Of a stretch of DNA of 5,317 nucleotides, positions 1 to 5,060 are shown in pieces; the stretch's first letter is position 1; each line of letters starts with the position of its first letter. Origin of the DNA: Candidatus Avelusimicrobium ruminicola (lineage in GTDB: Bacteria; Elusimicrobiota; Elusimicrobia; Elusimicrobiales; Elusimicrobiaceae); the NCBI GenBank assembly GCA_900319885.1, contig ONQH01000075.1, positions 1 to 5,317 of the forward strand, given 5' to 3'. A program made the position numbers and the translations under genes. The notes beneath the pieces are model-generated. The model saw only the letters and a list, made by a program, of their open reading frames with translations, did not search any database and was not told where the DNA came from.

Positions 1-264
1 ACTAATGGCCTGGGTGTAGTCACTAATAGCACCGTCAATATCCCCTAATTGGGCTTTTGCAACCCCTCGTTTAAGATAGATATTAACATCCGTTGGATTC
101 AAAGAAAGCAAGCGAGTGTAGTTAACCAAAGCCCCTTGCCAATCATTATGCCGAGACTTTATATCACCTTGCATCGAATACCACATTCGTTGCAAGGTCT
201 TAAAAGCATATATACTTCCACAAATCATTATACACAGAATTGCGCCAACAATTATCTTTTTCAT
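1..264 (-). CDS. TPR-repeat protein, N-terminal part, truncated by window edge
   Basis: An 88-codon frame opens at ATG 264-262 and stays open to the left edge, so only the N-terminus is present. Residues 4-20 are hydrophobic after MKK, consistent with an uncleaved anchor or signal peptide. A Cys at 15 follows IMI, which is a poor lipobox, so a lipoprotein is unlikely. Residues about 41-57 look like the second helix of one TPR, and about 60-88 form a TPR with the usual pattern, including GVAKAQLGDIDGAISDYTQA. TPRs are protein-protein interaction scaffolds; the partner cannot be guessed. The start is supported by GAGGGG at 272-277, 7 nt upstream. GC content is about 39 percent and ATA codons are frequent, unlike the genes to the right. 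The TPR assignment is fairly secure; the role is unknown. Confidence 0.8.
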   Translation of the reverse strand, partial: MKKIIVGAILCIMICGSIYAFKTLQRMWYSMQGDIKSRHNDWQGALVNYTRLLSLNPTDVNIYLKRGVAKAQLGDIDGAISDYTQAIS

Positions 265-282
265 AACATTTCCCCTCAAGGT

Positions 283-291
283 ATTTTATCA
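283..291 (-). promoter_or_regulatory. Extended -10 promoter of the TPR gene
   Basis: On the minus strand the sequence reads TGATAAAAT, an extended -10 element (TGn then TAAAAT) with one mismatch to TGnTATAAT. No good -35 lies 17 nt upstream, which is typical of extended -10 promoters. The predicted start near 276 would leave only about a dozen leader nucleotides, just enough to hold the GAGGGG ribosome binding site at 272-277. Confidence 0.45.
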
Positions 292-293
292 TA

Positions 294-322
294 TTGTTGG
301 TTTAGTTTAGCATTAGTACAAA
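294..322 (+). promoter_or_regulatory. Possible plus-strand promoter for the intergenic RNA
   Basis: TTGTTG at 294-299 and TACAAA at 317-322 are separated by exactly 17 nt, giving a weak sigma70-like promoter with a predicted start near 329. It lies upstream of the hairpin-rich stretch that ends in two plus-strand terminators. Each box matches consensus only partially, so this is a candidate. A second option is TGGTACACT at 544-552, an extended -10 that would give a transcript of only about 50-95 nt. Confidence 0.2.
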
Positions 323-495
323 ATATGGAACAATAAACGAGAGAAAAACATTAAACAAGCCCCGAAATCGGCCCAGAAACGGTTTTTAAGGCCTTGGACC
401 GGGGTTTCCCCGCATGTGGGATATTCTTGGCACATGAGGCAGAATGCCCTAAAGTCGCTAATCTTTGCTACGCACTGGTGAAAACCGAACTAGCC

Positions 496-539
496 AAAGT
501 GCAAAGATGATAATGGAAAGTGCGAAAACAAATAATGAA
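496..539. repeat. Imperfect tandem repeat, about 21-22 nt, two copies
   Basis: AAAGTGC occurs at 496-502 and 517-523, and ATAATG at 510-515 and 532-537, so two diverged units of 21-22 nt sit side by side. A 10-bp perfect palindrome, CACTATAGTG, follows at 549-558. Such an arrangement can be a protein-binding site near a promoter (TACACT at 547-552) or just local duplication. Function unknown. Confidence 0.35.
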
Positions 540-583
540 ACTATGGTACACTATAGTGGACACGCGCTCGTCGGTAGTTGGGC

Positions 584-607
584 GCGCCTAGAGGGCGCCA
601 TTTTTTT
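584..607 (+). terminator. Rho-independent terminator 1, plus strand
   Basis: GCGCC at 584-588 pairs with GGCGC at 594-598 around a 5-nt loop, followed by two bases and seven T (601-607). An alternative pairing, GGCGC 581-585 with GCGCC 595-599, gives an equally GC-rich stem. The T-tract lies only on the plus-strand side, so the orientation is clear. Confidence 0.6.
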
Positions 608-628
608 CTAATTTTCCTAGGCATTTTG

Positions 629-652
629 GGAACCCGCAAGGGTTCCTTTTTT
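629..652 (+). terminator. Rho-independent terminator 2, plus strand
   Basis: GGAACCC (629-635), loop GCAA (636-639) and GGGTTCC (640-646) form a perfect 7-bp stem with a GNRA tetraloop, followed by six T (647-652). It is 22 nt after terminator 1, making a tandem pair. Read on the minus strand there is no T-tract after the stem, so it is unlikely to serve msrA, whose stop is at 678. Confidence 0.8.
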
Positions 653-677
653 GCGCCCGCTAGGCAGGAGGGAACTG

Positions 678-1169
678 CTAAAACCGTTTCACGCGGCGGT
701 GGCAGTACGGTTCCGTTCCTTTGCGCACGTAATACTTGTGATGATATTCTTCGGCGGTATAGAAAGGCCCGGCGGGAGTTACTTTAGTAACCACGGGGTA
801 GCCTTTTTGTTTGAGTAGGTCAATCACTCGCAGCGCAGTTTGCTGTTGCTGGGGGGATGTGTAGAAAATTTCCGAGCGGTACTGGGGCCCCAAGTCCGGG
901 CCTTGTCCGTCCGTTTGGGTAGGGTCGTGGATTTCCATAAAACCTTTCACCAGCGTTTCATAAGAAACTTGGGCCGGGTCAAAGGTGATTTTGACCGTCT
1001 CTGCGTGGCCGGTAGTATGCGTGCATACTTGCTCGTACGTCGGGTTTGCCACGTGTCCGCCCGTATAACCCGGCACAATATCCACAATCCCGGGGAAATC
1101 CTTCATCAAATGTTCCACGCCCCAAAAACATCCGCCGGCAAAGAGGGCGGTCTCGTAATTTTTTTGCAT
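678..1169 (-). CDS. msrA: Peptide methionine sulfoxide reductase MsrA
   Basis: MsrA reduces the S-epimer of methionine sulfoxide in proteins and free methionine back to methionine, usually recycled by thioredoxin. The 163-residue product has the signature GCFWG at 13-17 with the nucleophile Cys14, the GYTGG segment near 34-38, TGHAE near 53-57, and HDPTQ plus GPQYRS further on. Cys156 in the C-terminal PYCHRR is a candidate resolving cysteine. There is no signal peptide, so it should act in the cytoplasm. I chose ATG 1169-1167: the frame extends to 1298, but that would cross the terminator of the upstream gene and the extra 43 residues do not look like MsrA. No Shine-Dalgarno is visible before the start; the promoter suggests a leaderless mRNA. 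It lies downstream of the dsbD-like gene but is a separate unit. Confidence 0.95.
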   Translation of the reverse strand: MQKNYETALFAGGCFWGVEHLMKDFPGIVDIVPGYTGGHVANPTYEQVCTHTTGHAETVKITFDPAQVSYETLVKGFMEIHDPTQTDGQGPDLGPQYRSEIFYTSPQQQQTALRVIDLLKQKGYPVVTKVTPAGPFYTAEEYHHKYYVRKGTEPYCHRRVKRF

Positions 1170-1175
1170 AGTTAT

Positions 1176-1204
1176 AGCGTAACTAAATTTGTAGCACCCG
1201 TCAA
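1176..1204 (-). promoter_or_regulatory. msrA promoter, predicted leaderless
   Basis: On the minus strand TTGACG (1204-1199) and TACGCT (1181-1176) are separated by exactly 17 nt. The -10 box ends 6 nt before the ATG at 1169, so transcription should begin at or next to the start codon. The -35 overlaps the tail of the preceding terminator. TATAAC at 1174-1169 is a tempting alternative -10 but would place the start inside the gene. Confidence 0.5.
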
Positions 1205-1206
1205 GC

Positions 1207-1238
1207 AAAAACGCCCCGCACTTTGGCGCGGGGCGTTT
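1207..1238 (-). terminator. Rho-independent terminator of the yhgN-dsbD operon
   Basis: An 11-bp perfect stem (1209-1219 with 1228-1238, sequence AAACGCCCCGC and its complement) encloses an 8-nt loop. Read on the minus strand it runs into TTTTTGCTT. It begins 16 nt after the stop of the dsbD-like gene and isolates it from msrA. Confidence 0.9.
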
Positions 1239-1254
1239 GGTCGGTAAACAAATA

Positions 1255-2406
1255 TTAAATATTGCCAACCAGCAGGATAAATAACGCCAAAAACACAAGG
1301 CACAATAATATTTTCATCAGGCCCAAGTGTTTTTTGAAGAAGTCATTAAATCCTTTGGATTCGTACCCAATCAGTGCCAGCACAAATACCGTAACTAACG
1401 GGAGGATGAACATCAAATTGTGCAGCACCAAATAGAAAGCAGCTTTTGCCCGCAACGCAGGGTCCTGCATAATCAGTACGCACGTAGGCACATACACCTG
1501 GCCCGTGCAAACCGCTTCCACCAGCGACACACAAAACCCCACCGCCAATGCCGCCAACACTAGGCGCACAGTGTTTTTTTGTTTATCGCGCAGAAAGAAA
1601 CCCATAATTTTATGGATGCGTACTTTCAGCGCGTGCGGCAGTTGCAAAATCATCCCGTCCGTTTTGTTGGTTTTTTTGTAGAGGATAAAATCGTAAATAG
1701 CCAACACAAAAAACAACAAACACAGTGCCGCCGTGAAGATATAGAACGCTTTAATCACATACGCAAAGCCGCGCATGGCATAGAGAAACTTGAACACGCC
1801 CAACCCCAATAGCAAATACGCGGCAAATACGGCCACGCAGTAAGAGGCCCCTACTAGCACAATTTCGCACCGGGTATATTTATAGACGGTAAGAAAGGAA
1901 ATAAAAAATACAATCACCGCAAATGCACAGGGGTTAATTCCGTCCACTAGGCCACTTCCGATAATGGCCCAAAACGTGATTTTTTGAAAGGCCTGCCTGG
2001 CGGTTTGCTGTACCTGATCTTGCGCAAGTGCACGCACGTTTGTTTTTTCCCCCAACAGTTGTGCTTTTTCAATGGCCGCTTCGGAATAGGTGCCAATCTC
2101 CGTCGGATATCCCATAAGATACGTGCTCCCCACCGCCGCGGCCGGATAACCGCGCTTGTCAGCCGGGATACCGTACGCCTGGGCGGTTTGATTGAAAAGC
2201 AAGTTGTTTTCGGGAACGGAAAGGTCGTACTCGGTAAAGTTTACCGTATCTTTGTATTTTTCTTTGAGACTGTCCCAATACTCGTGTTTTAATTTATTGC
2301 AATGCACGCACGACGGGCTGACAAACAACACATACTCCACCTTCTCCGCCGCAAAAGCAGTAAGCGCCGCGAAGGTGACTAACAAACAGCACAAAATTTT
2401 CTTCAT
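1255..2406 (-). CDS. Exported thioredoxin domain fused to a CcdA/DsbD-type membrane electron conduit
   Basis: This 383-residue protein likely carries reducing equivalents from cytoplasmic thioredoxin across the membrane to an outward-facing thioredoxin-like domain. Residues 1-19 are a signal peptide ending in AFA. Residues about 20-120 form a thioredoxin-like domain with active site CVHC (Cys33, Cys36) and a GYP segment at 86-88 that may supply the cis-proline. From about 143 to 381 there are roughly six membrane helices with one cysteine in each half: Cys160 in GINPCAFA and Cys300 in AVCTGQVYVPT, the NPCA and CTGQ motifs of the DsbD-beta/CcdA family. The classical DsbD N-terminal alpha domain is absent, and the thioredoxin domain is at the N-terminus rather than the C-terminus. 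Its ATG overlaps the yhgN stop (ATGA), implying translational coupling; GCGGAG lies about 11 nt upstream. Family confident, substrate unknown. Confidence 0.85.
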   Translation of the reverse strand: MKKILCCLLVTFAALTAFAAEKVEYVLFVSPSCVHCNKLKHEYWDSLKEKYKDTVNFTEYDLSVPENNLLFNQTAQAYGIPADKRGYPAAAVGSTYLMGYPTEIGTYSEAAIEKAQLLGEKTNVRALAQDQVQQTARQAFQKITFWAIIGSGLVDGINPCAFAVIVFFISFLTVYKYTRCEIVLVGASYCVAVFAAYLLLGLGVFKFLYAMRGFAYVIKAFYIFTAALCLLFFVLAIYDFILYKKTNKTDGMILQLPHALKVRIHKIMGFFLRDKQKNTVRLVLAALAVGFCVSLVEAVCTGQVYVPTCVLIMQDPALRAKAAFYLVLHNLMFILPLVTVFVLALIGYESKGFNDFFKKHLGLMKILLCLVFLALFILLVGNI

Positions 2407-2990
2407 AGTTTTACGAACTCCGCAATACCGCCCAAAATCATATCTACGGACATCAAGATTAGGATCATACCCGTCAACCGTTCAATGGCGGTAAGCCCGC
2501 GCTGGCCTAAGAGTTTGCTAAGCGAAAAAGAGCACATCAAAATAGCCATATTGATAGCCGAAGCACACAACACCGCCCACAAAGTAACCATCTTGCTATG
2601 CTGGGCGGCTAAAATGAGCACCATAGACAACGCCGCCGGGCCCGCCACCAACGGGATGGCTAACGGCACGATAAAAGGTTCGTCTTTCGGGTCGCTCTTG
2701 GGTTCGCCGGAATCGTCGGTGCTAAATACCAAGTTAATAGAAATTAAGAACAAAATAATGCCCCCCGCGATACTGAGCGAATAGGAGTGAATCCCAAATG
2801 CGCGCAGGAACCATTTACCGCAGAATAAAAAGAAAATCATAATGCCTAACGCAATTAACAATTCGCGCAGAATTACAAAGGTGCGGCGTTCGGGGGCGAC
2901 CTTTTTAAGGGCGGCAATAAACAGCGGGATGTTTCCAAACCCATCCATCACTAAGGCCAACGTAATAACGGAAGAAATAAACGAATCCAT
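2403..2990 (-). CDS. yhgN: YhgN/MarC-family inner membrane protein
   Basis: The 195-residue product matches Escherichia coli YhgN in length and in long remembered stretches such as RELLIAL (42-48), SIAGGIILFLI (73-83) and EPFIVPLAIPLVAGP (104-118), ending with ERLTGMILILM. About six membrane helices are visible (roughly 5-28, 40-64, 72-90, 108-130, 136-156, 170-192) with an acidic, polar loop at 91-104. The MarC family is membrane-embedded and has no firmly established substrate; the name refers to a multiple-antibiotic-resistance locus and a drug-efflux role was not substantiated. An oddity is MDGFGN at 15-20, where the family usually has MDPxGN. AAGGAG at 2996-3001 is 5 nt from the ATG and fixes the start. 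It is coupled by a 4-nt overlap to the dsbD-like gene. Confidence 0.9.
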   Translation of the reverse strand: MDSFISSVITLALVMDGFGNIPLFIAALKKVAPERRTFVILRELLIALGIMIFFLFCGKWFLRAFGIHSYSLSIAGGIILFLISINLVFSTDDSGEPKSDPKDEPFIVPLAIPLVAGPAALSMVLILAAQHSKMVTLWAVLCASAINMAILMCSFSLSKLLGQRGLTAIERLTGMILILMSVDMILGGIAEFVKL

Positions 2991-2995
2991 ACAAA

Positions 2996-3022
2996 CTCCT
3001 TGAAGTTCGGGCGAGCCGAACT
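2996..3022 (-). promoter_or_regulatory. 5'-leader hairpin and ribosome binding site of yhgN
   Basis: AGTTCGG and CCGAACT (3022-3016 and 3010-3004 on the minus strand) form a perfect 7-bp stem with loop CTCGC. The predicted transcription start falls at about 3022, so the hairpin would be the 5' terminus of the mRNA. It is followed within two bases by AAGGAG (3001-2996). No T-tract follows, so it is not a terminator. A 5' stem-loop can protect an mRNA from decay or modulate ribosome access; which applies here is inference. Confidence 0.5.
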
Positions 3023-3028
3023 CTCTAA

Positions 3029-3037
3029 ATTATATCA
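3029..3037 (-). promoter_or_regulatory. Extended -10 promoter of yhgN
   Basis: The minus strand reads TGATATAAT, a perfect extended -10 element, in the 58-nt gap between clc and yhgN. No convincing -35 is present, as is usual for this class. It gives yhgN and the dsbD-like gene a promoter independent of def-clc. The same nine bases occur upstream of def. Confidence 0.65.
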
Positions 3038-3048
3038 AATTCGTAGCG

Positions 3049-4464
3049 CTATTTCTTTTTGTCGGTTGCGTCTTGCAAGCGTTTATGGCCGCGTGCAATT
3101 ACCCCTTGCCGGGCGTTACGGTTGGGGAAATACCGTTTGATACGGTGGCGCATTTGCGTAGTAACTAAGGCGTGGGAAGGCAACTGGGCGCGGTCCGTGG
3201 AGCGGCGGTTGGGCCCGTGATACGTGGGGGAAGGTTCGTTGATTTTTCCGTTATCCAGGGAAATACGCTGATGCGGGAAAATGCTCTGCCGCCCCGTGAG
3301 CAGAAAACTAATCACGCACGCTACCGTGGCGTACGGGGCAATCGGCGCGCCAAAGAGTTCAATGGCCATAATACTGGCGGCTAACGGCGTATTGGCGGTA
3401 CCGGCCAACACACACACCAGGCCCAAGGCGGAAAGCGTAGCACTATCCACCCGTAAAAAGTCTGAAAGCATGGCCCCGGCTTGCGCGCCCACAAAGAAAA
3501 TTGGCGTAATGAGTCCCCCAATCCCCCCCGCCGCCAACGTGAGCGACGTGGTAATGATTTTGTAGAGAAACCCAAAAGGCGACTGTAGCGGCTCCCCGCT
3601 AAGCGGACCCTCAATCCCGCTCATCCCTAACCCCAGGTATAAAGGCGAGACAAAATGCCCTATAAGCACCAACGCCAAACCGGCTACCATACACGTCATA
3701 AACATACTGCTATGCGTGGTAATATAACGCAAGACAACGCGGGCCAACTTGCTAATTTCAATAAATAAAACGGAAATGAGCCCAAAGAAAATACCGGCCG
3801 CAACGACTTTGAGGAAAAACTGTTCCGAAAATACCGGCACAAAGGCCAACGGATGATACAAATAATTTACGCCTAAATACGACGTCACGCCAAAAGCGGT
3901 AATCCCCGCCACCAAGGCCGGGAACATCACCTCGTAAAACAAATGCCCCACCCATAAAACTTCCAAGCCAAACAGCGCCCCCGATACCGGCACGCCAAAT
4001 ACGCCCGCAAACCCGGCACTCACGCCGCAAATCATCATCTTGCGCTGATCTTGTGCGGATAGTTTCAGCCAGCGCGCCAAAACAGCACACACGCCTGCGC
4101 CCACATCTGCACATGGGGCCTCTTTGCCGGCAGAGCCCCCTACGGTCATAGTCACGATAGAGAGGACAAACGTTTTGGCGGCAGACCACAACGATACCGG
4201 TTGATAGGCGTTAATACGTTTAATGACGGCATCCGTGGAATAATCTTTATGCGCTTTGGCTACCTTACGGGAAAGCAAAGCCACCAAATATAGGGAAAAC
4301 GGAAGTGCCACGTAAAAGCAAGGTACGGTGTTGCGCGCGCCAATGGCCACATCTAATAATTTAAGAAAGGCACCGTCCAACACGCCTACCACAAGGCCCA
4401 CTACCGTAGACAAGATGAGCCATTTCAAAATACGCAGCAAAGAACGGGTGGAATCGTCTAGCAT
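3049..4464 (-). CDS. ClC-family chloride channel / anion transporter
   Basis: A 471-residue polytopic protein of the ClC family, which moves chloride or related anions as channels or H+-coupled antiporters. Visible landmarks are GGSAGKEAP at 109-117, the equivalent of GREGP with gating glutamate Glu115; GVPVSGALFGLE at 157-168; AAGGIGGLITP at 311-321, the equivalent of GGIFAP; AGTANTPLAASIMAIELFG at 354-372; and GRQSIFPHQ at 391-399. The classical first filter motif GSGIP is not recognisable; STDAVI stands at 76-81. By eye-alignment with E. coli ClC-ec1, the internal proton glutamate position (E203) is Val169 and the Tyr445 position is Phe396. After about residue 400 comes a hydrophilic, strongly basic tail of about 70 residues with no CBS domain. 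The ATG lies 9 nt after the def stop with no clear Shine-Dalgarno, suggesting coupling to def. Transport mode and ion are not decided. Confidence 0.9.
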   Translation of the reverse strand: MLDDSTRSLLRILKWLILSTVVGLVVGVLDGAFLKLLDVAIGARNTVPCFYVALPFSLYLVALLSRKVAKAHKDYSTDAVIKRINAYQPVSLWSAAKTFVLSIVTMTVGGSAGKEAPCADVGAGVCAVLARWLKLSAQDQRKMMICGVSAGFAGVFGVPVSGALFGLEVLWVGHLFYEVMFPALVAGITAFGVTSYLGVNYLYHPLAFVPVFSEQFFLKVVAAGIFFGLISVLFIEISKLARVVLRYITTHSSMFMTCMVAGLALVLIGHFVSPLYLGLGMSGIEGPLSGEPLQSPFGFLYKIITTSLTLAAGGIGGLITPIFFVGAQAGAMLSDFLRVDSATLSALGLVCVLAGTANTPLAASIMAIELFGAPIAPYATVACVISFLLTGRQSIFPHQRISLDNGKINEPSPTYHGPNRRSTDRAQLPSHALVTTQMRHRIKRYFPNRNARQGVIARGHKRLQDATDKKK

Positions 4465-4473
4465 AACGGAAGG

Positions 4474-4998
4474 TTAATCCCACGTGGGACGTAATTTTTT
4501 GATGATTTTTTTGACTTCGGGTTTAAGTTTGGGGTCCACCAGGTCTATAAATAGTTTGCCATCTAAATGGTCAATTTCGTGTTGAAAGGCCTTGGCCAAT
4601 AATCCCCGTGCCCGCTTCACTTGTTCTTTGCCGTTTTCGTCCGTGTAGCGCACGGTAATATCCGTAGCGCGCGGTACTTCGGCCCATAAACCGGGTAAAG
4701 ACAAGCACCCCTCTTCGTCCATTTTTTCAGCACGTTTAGCCAAAATAACCGGGTTAATGATGACGTAGCGCGTCGGCGGCAGTTTGTCATCTTCGGGGTT
4801 AGGCAGCAAAATAACCGCCAGGCGTAAATCCAACCCGATTTGGTTGGCCGCCAAACCTACCCCGCGCACTGCCAGACAAGTTTCTTCCATATCGGCCAGT
4901 AACTGGGGCAACCGGGGAGCAATCTCCTCGTATTTGACGGGTTTTAACTTTTGGCGCAGGATGTCTTCGCCATATTTGGTAATGCGTAATACTGCCAT
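4474..4998 (-). CDS. def: Peptide deformylase
   Basis: Def removes the formyl group from the N-terminal methionine of nascent proteins, an essential cytoplasmic step before methionine aminopeptidase. The 174-residue length is typical. All three motifs are intact: GVGLAANQIG at 46-55, EGCLSLP at 96-102 with metal ligand Cys98, and QHEIDHLDG at 139-147 with metal ligands His140 and His144 and catalytic Glu141. The C-terminal helix is lysine-rich. The start at 4998 is the natural N-terminus (MAVLRITKYG resembles other deformylases) but has no Shine-Dalgarno; the promoter lies immediately in front. It leads a probable def-clc operon and is divergent from the gene at 5061. Confidence 0.97.
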   Translation of the reverse strand: MAVLRITKYGEDILRQKLKPVKYEEIAPRLPQLLADMEETCLAVRGVGLAANQIGLDLRLAVILLPNPEDDKLPPTRYVIINPVILAKRAEKMDEEGCLSLPGLWAEVPRATDITVRYTDENGKEQVKRARGLLAKAFQHEIDHLDGKLFIDLVDPKLKPEVKKIIKKLRPTWD

Positions 4999-5004
4999 AC
5001 TTCT

Positions 5005-5013
5005 ATTATATCA
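5005..5013 (-). promoter_or_regulatory. def promoter, extended -10, predicted leaderless
   Basis: The minus strand reads TGATATAAT, a perfect extended -10, whose last T is separated by only 6 nt (AGAAGT) from the def ATG. Transcription should therefore start at about the A of the start codon. No Shine-Dalgarno could fit. No clear -35 is present. Confidence 0.65.
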
Positions 5014-5024
5014 CATCTGGCGGG

Positions 5025-5053
5025 TTTCTTTCCTACGCGAAAAAAGATACAAT
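5025..5053 (+). promoter_or_regulatory. Promoter of the rightmost plus-strand gene, predicted leaderless
   Basis: TACAAT at 5048-5053 is a good -10 box; TTTCTT at 5025-5030 sits 17 nt upstream as a weak -35. The -10 ends 7 nt before ATG 5061. An ATG followed at once by TAA lies at 5056-5061, overlapping the true start by one base; it would be in the mRNA only if transcription began earlier than predicted. Confidence 0.45.
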
Positions 5054-5060
5054 AAATGTA

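Larger units (their letters stand above)
329..652 (+). ncRNA. Candidate structured non-coding RNA in the 265-677 gap
   Basis: This is the main content of the 413-nt stretch without a gene. Stem-loops follow one another: CGGGG/CCCCG at 400-404/408-412, CATGTG/CACATG at 413-418/431-436, GGCA/TGCC at 438-441/445-448, and ATCTTTGC/GCAAAGAT at 461-468/501-508, which encloses GGTGAAAACC at 477-486 with a GNRA (GAAA) loop. Two plus-strand terminators close the region, the second also with a GNRA loop (GCAA). No plus-strand protein gene precedes them. I compared it by eye with tmRNA, RNase P RNA, SRP RNA and 6S RNA hallmarks and recognise none. The ends are inferred from a weak promoter and the last T-tract. 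Alternatives are a dispersed intergenic repeat or a decayed gene. Confidence 0.3.

Noticed and set aside
49..336. Plus-strand frame of 95 codons over the left edge
   Set aside because: It is antisense to the TPR gene, whose minus-strand frame has a Shine-Dalgarno, a promoter and recognisable repeats.
455..500. Resemblance to a tmRNA tag region (frame reads VANLCYAL)
   Set aside because: No tRNA-like ends, no T-loop and no stop after an Ala-Ala tail; the likeness is superficial.
561..600. Piece resembling a tRNA D-arm (CTCGTCGGTAGTTGG)
   Set aside because: No anticodon arm or T-loop follows; the sequence goes straight into a terminator hairpin.
376..690. 11-bp inverted repeat GAAACGGTTTT at 376-386 and 680-690
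   Set aside because: The second copy is the msrA 3' coding end; a repeat of this length is expected by chance in a window this size.
578..787. Plus-strand 69-codon frame
   Set aside because: It runs through both terminators and into the msrA 3' end, has no ribosome binding site and an unlikely composition.
840..1247. 135-codon plus-strand frame
   Set aside because: Antisense shadow of msrA and its terminator; no family resemblance.
1170..1298. N-terminal extension of MsrA to ATG 1298
   Set aside because: It would overlap the dsbD-like gene and translate through its terminator; the internal ATG 1169 gives a normal MsrA N-terminus.
3004..3022. Hairpin as terminator of clc
   Set aside because: There is no T-tract on the minus-strand side, and it lies downstream of the yhgN promoter.
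3758..4189. 143-codon minus-strand frame
   Set aside because: Arg/Cys/Gly-rich shadow of clc in another frame.
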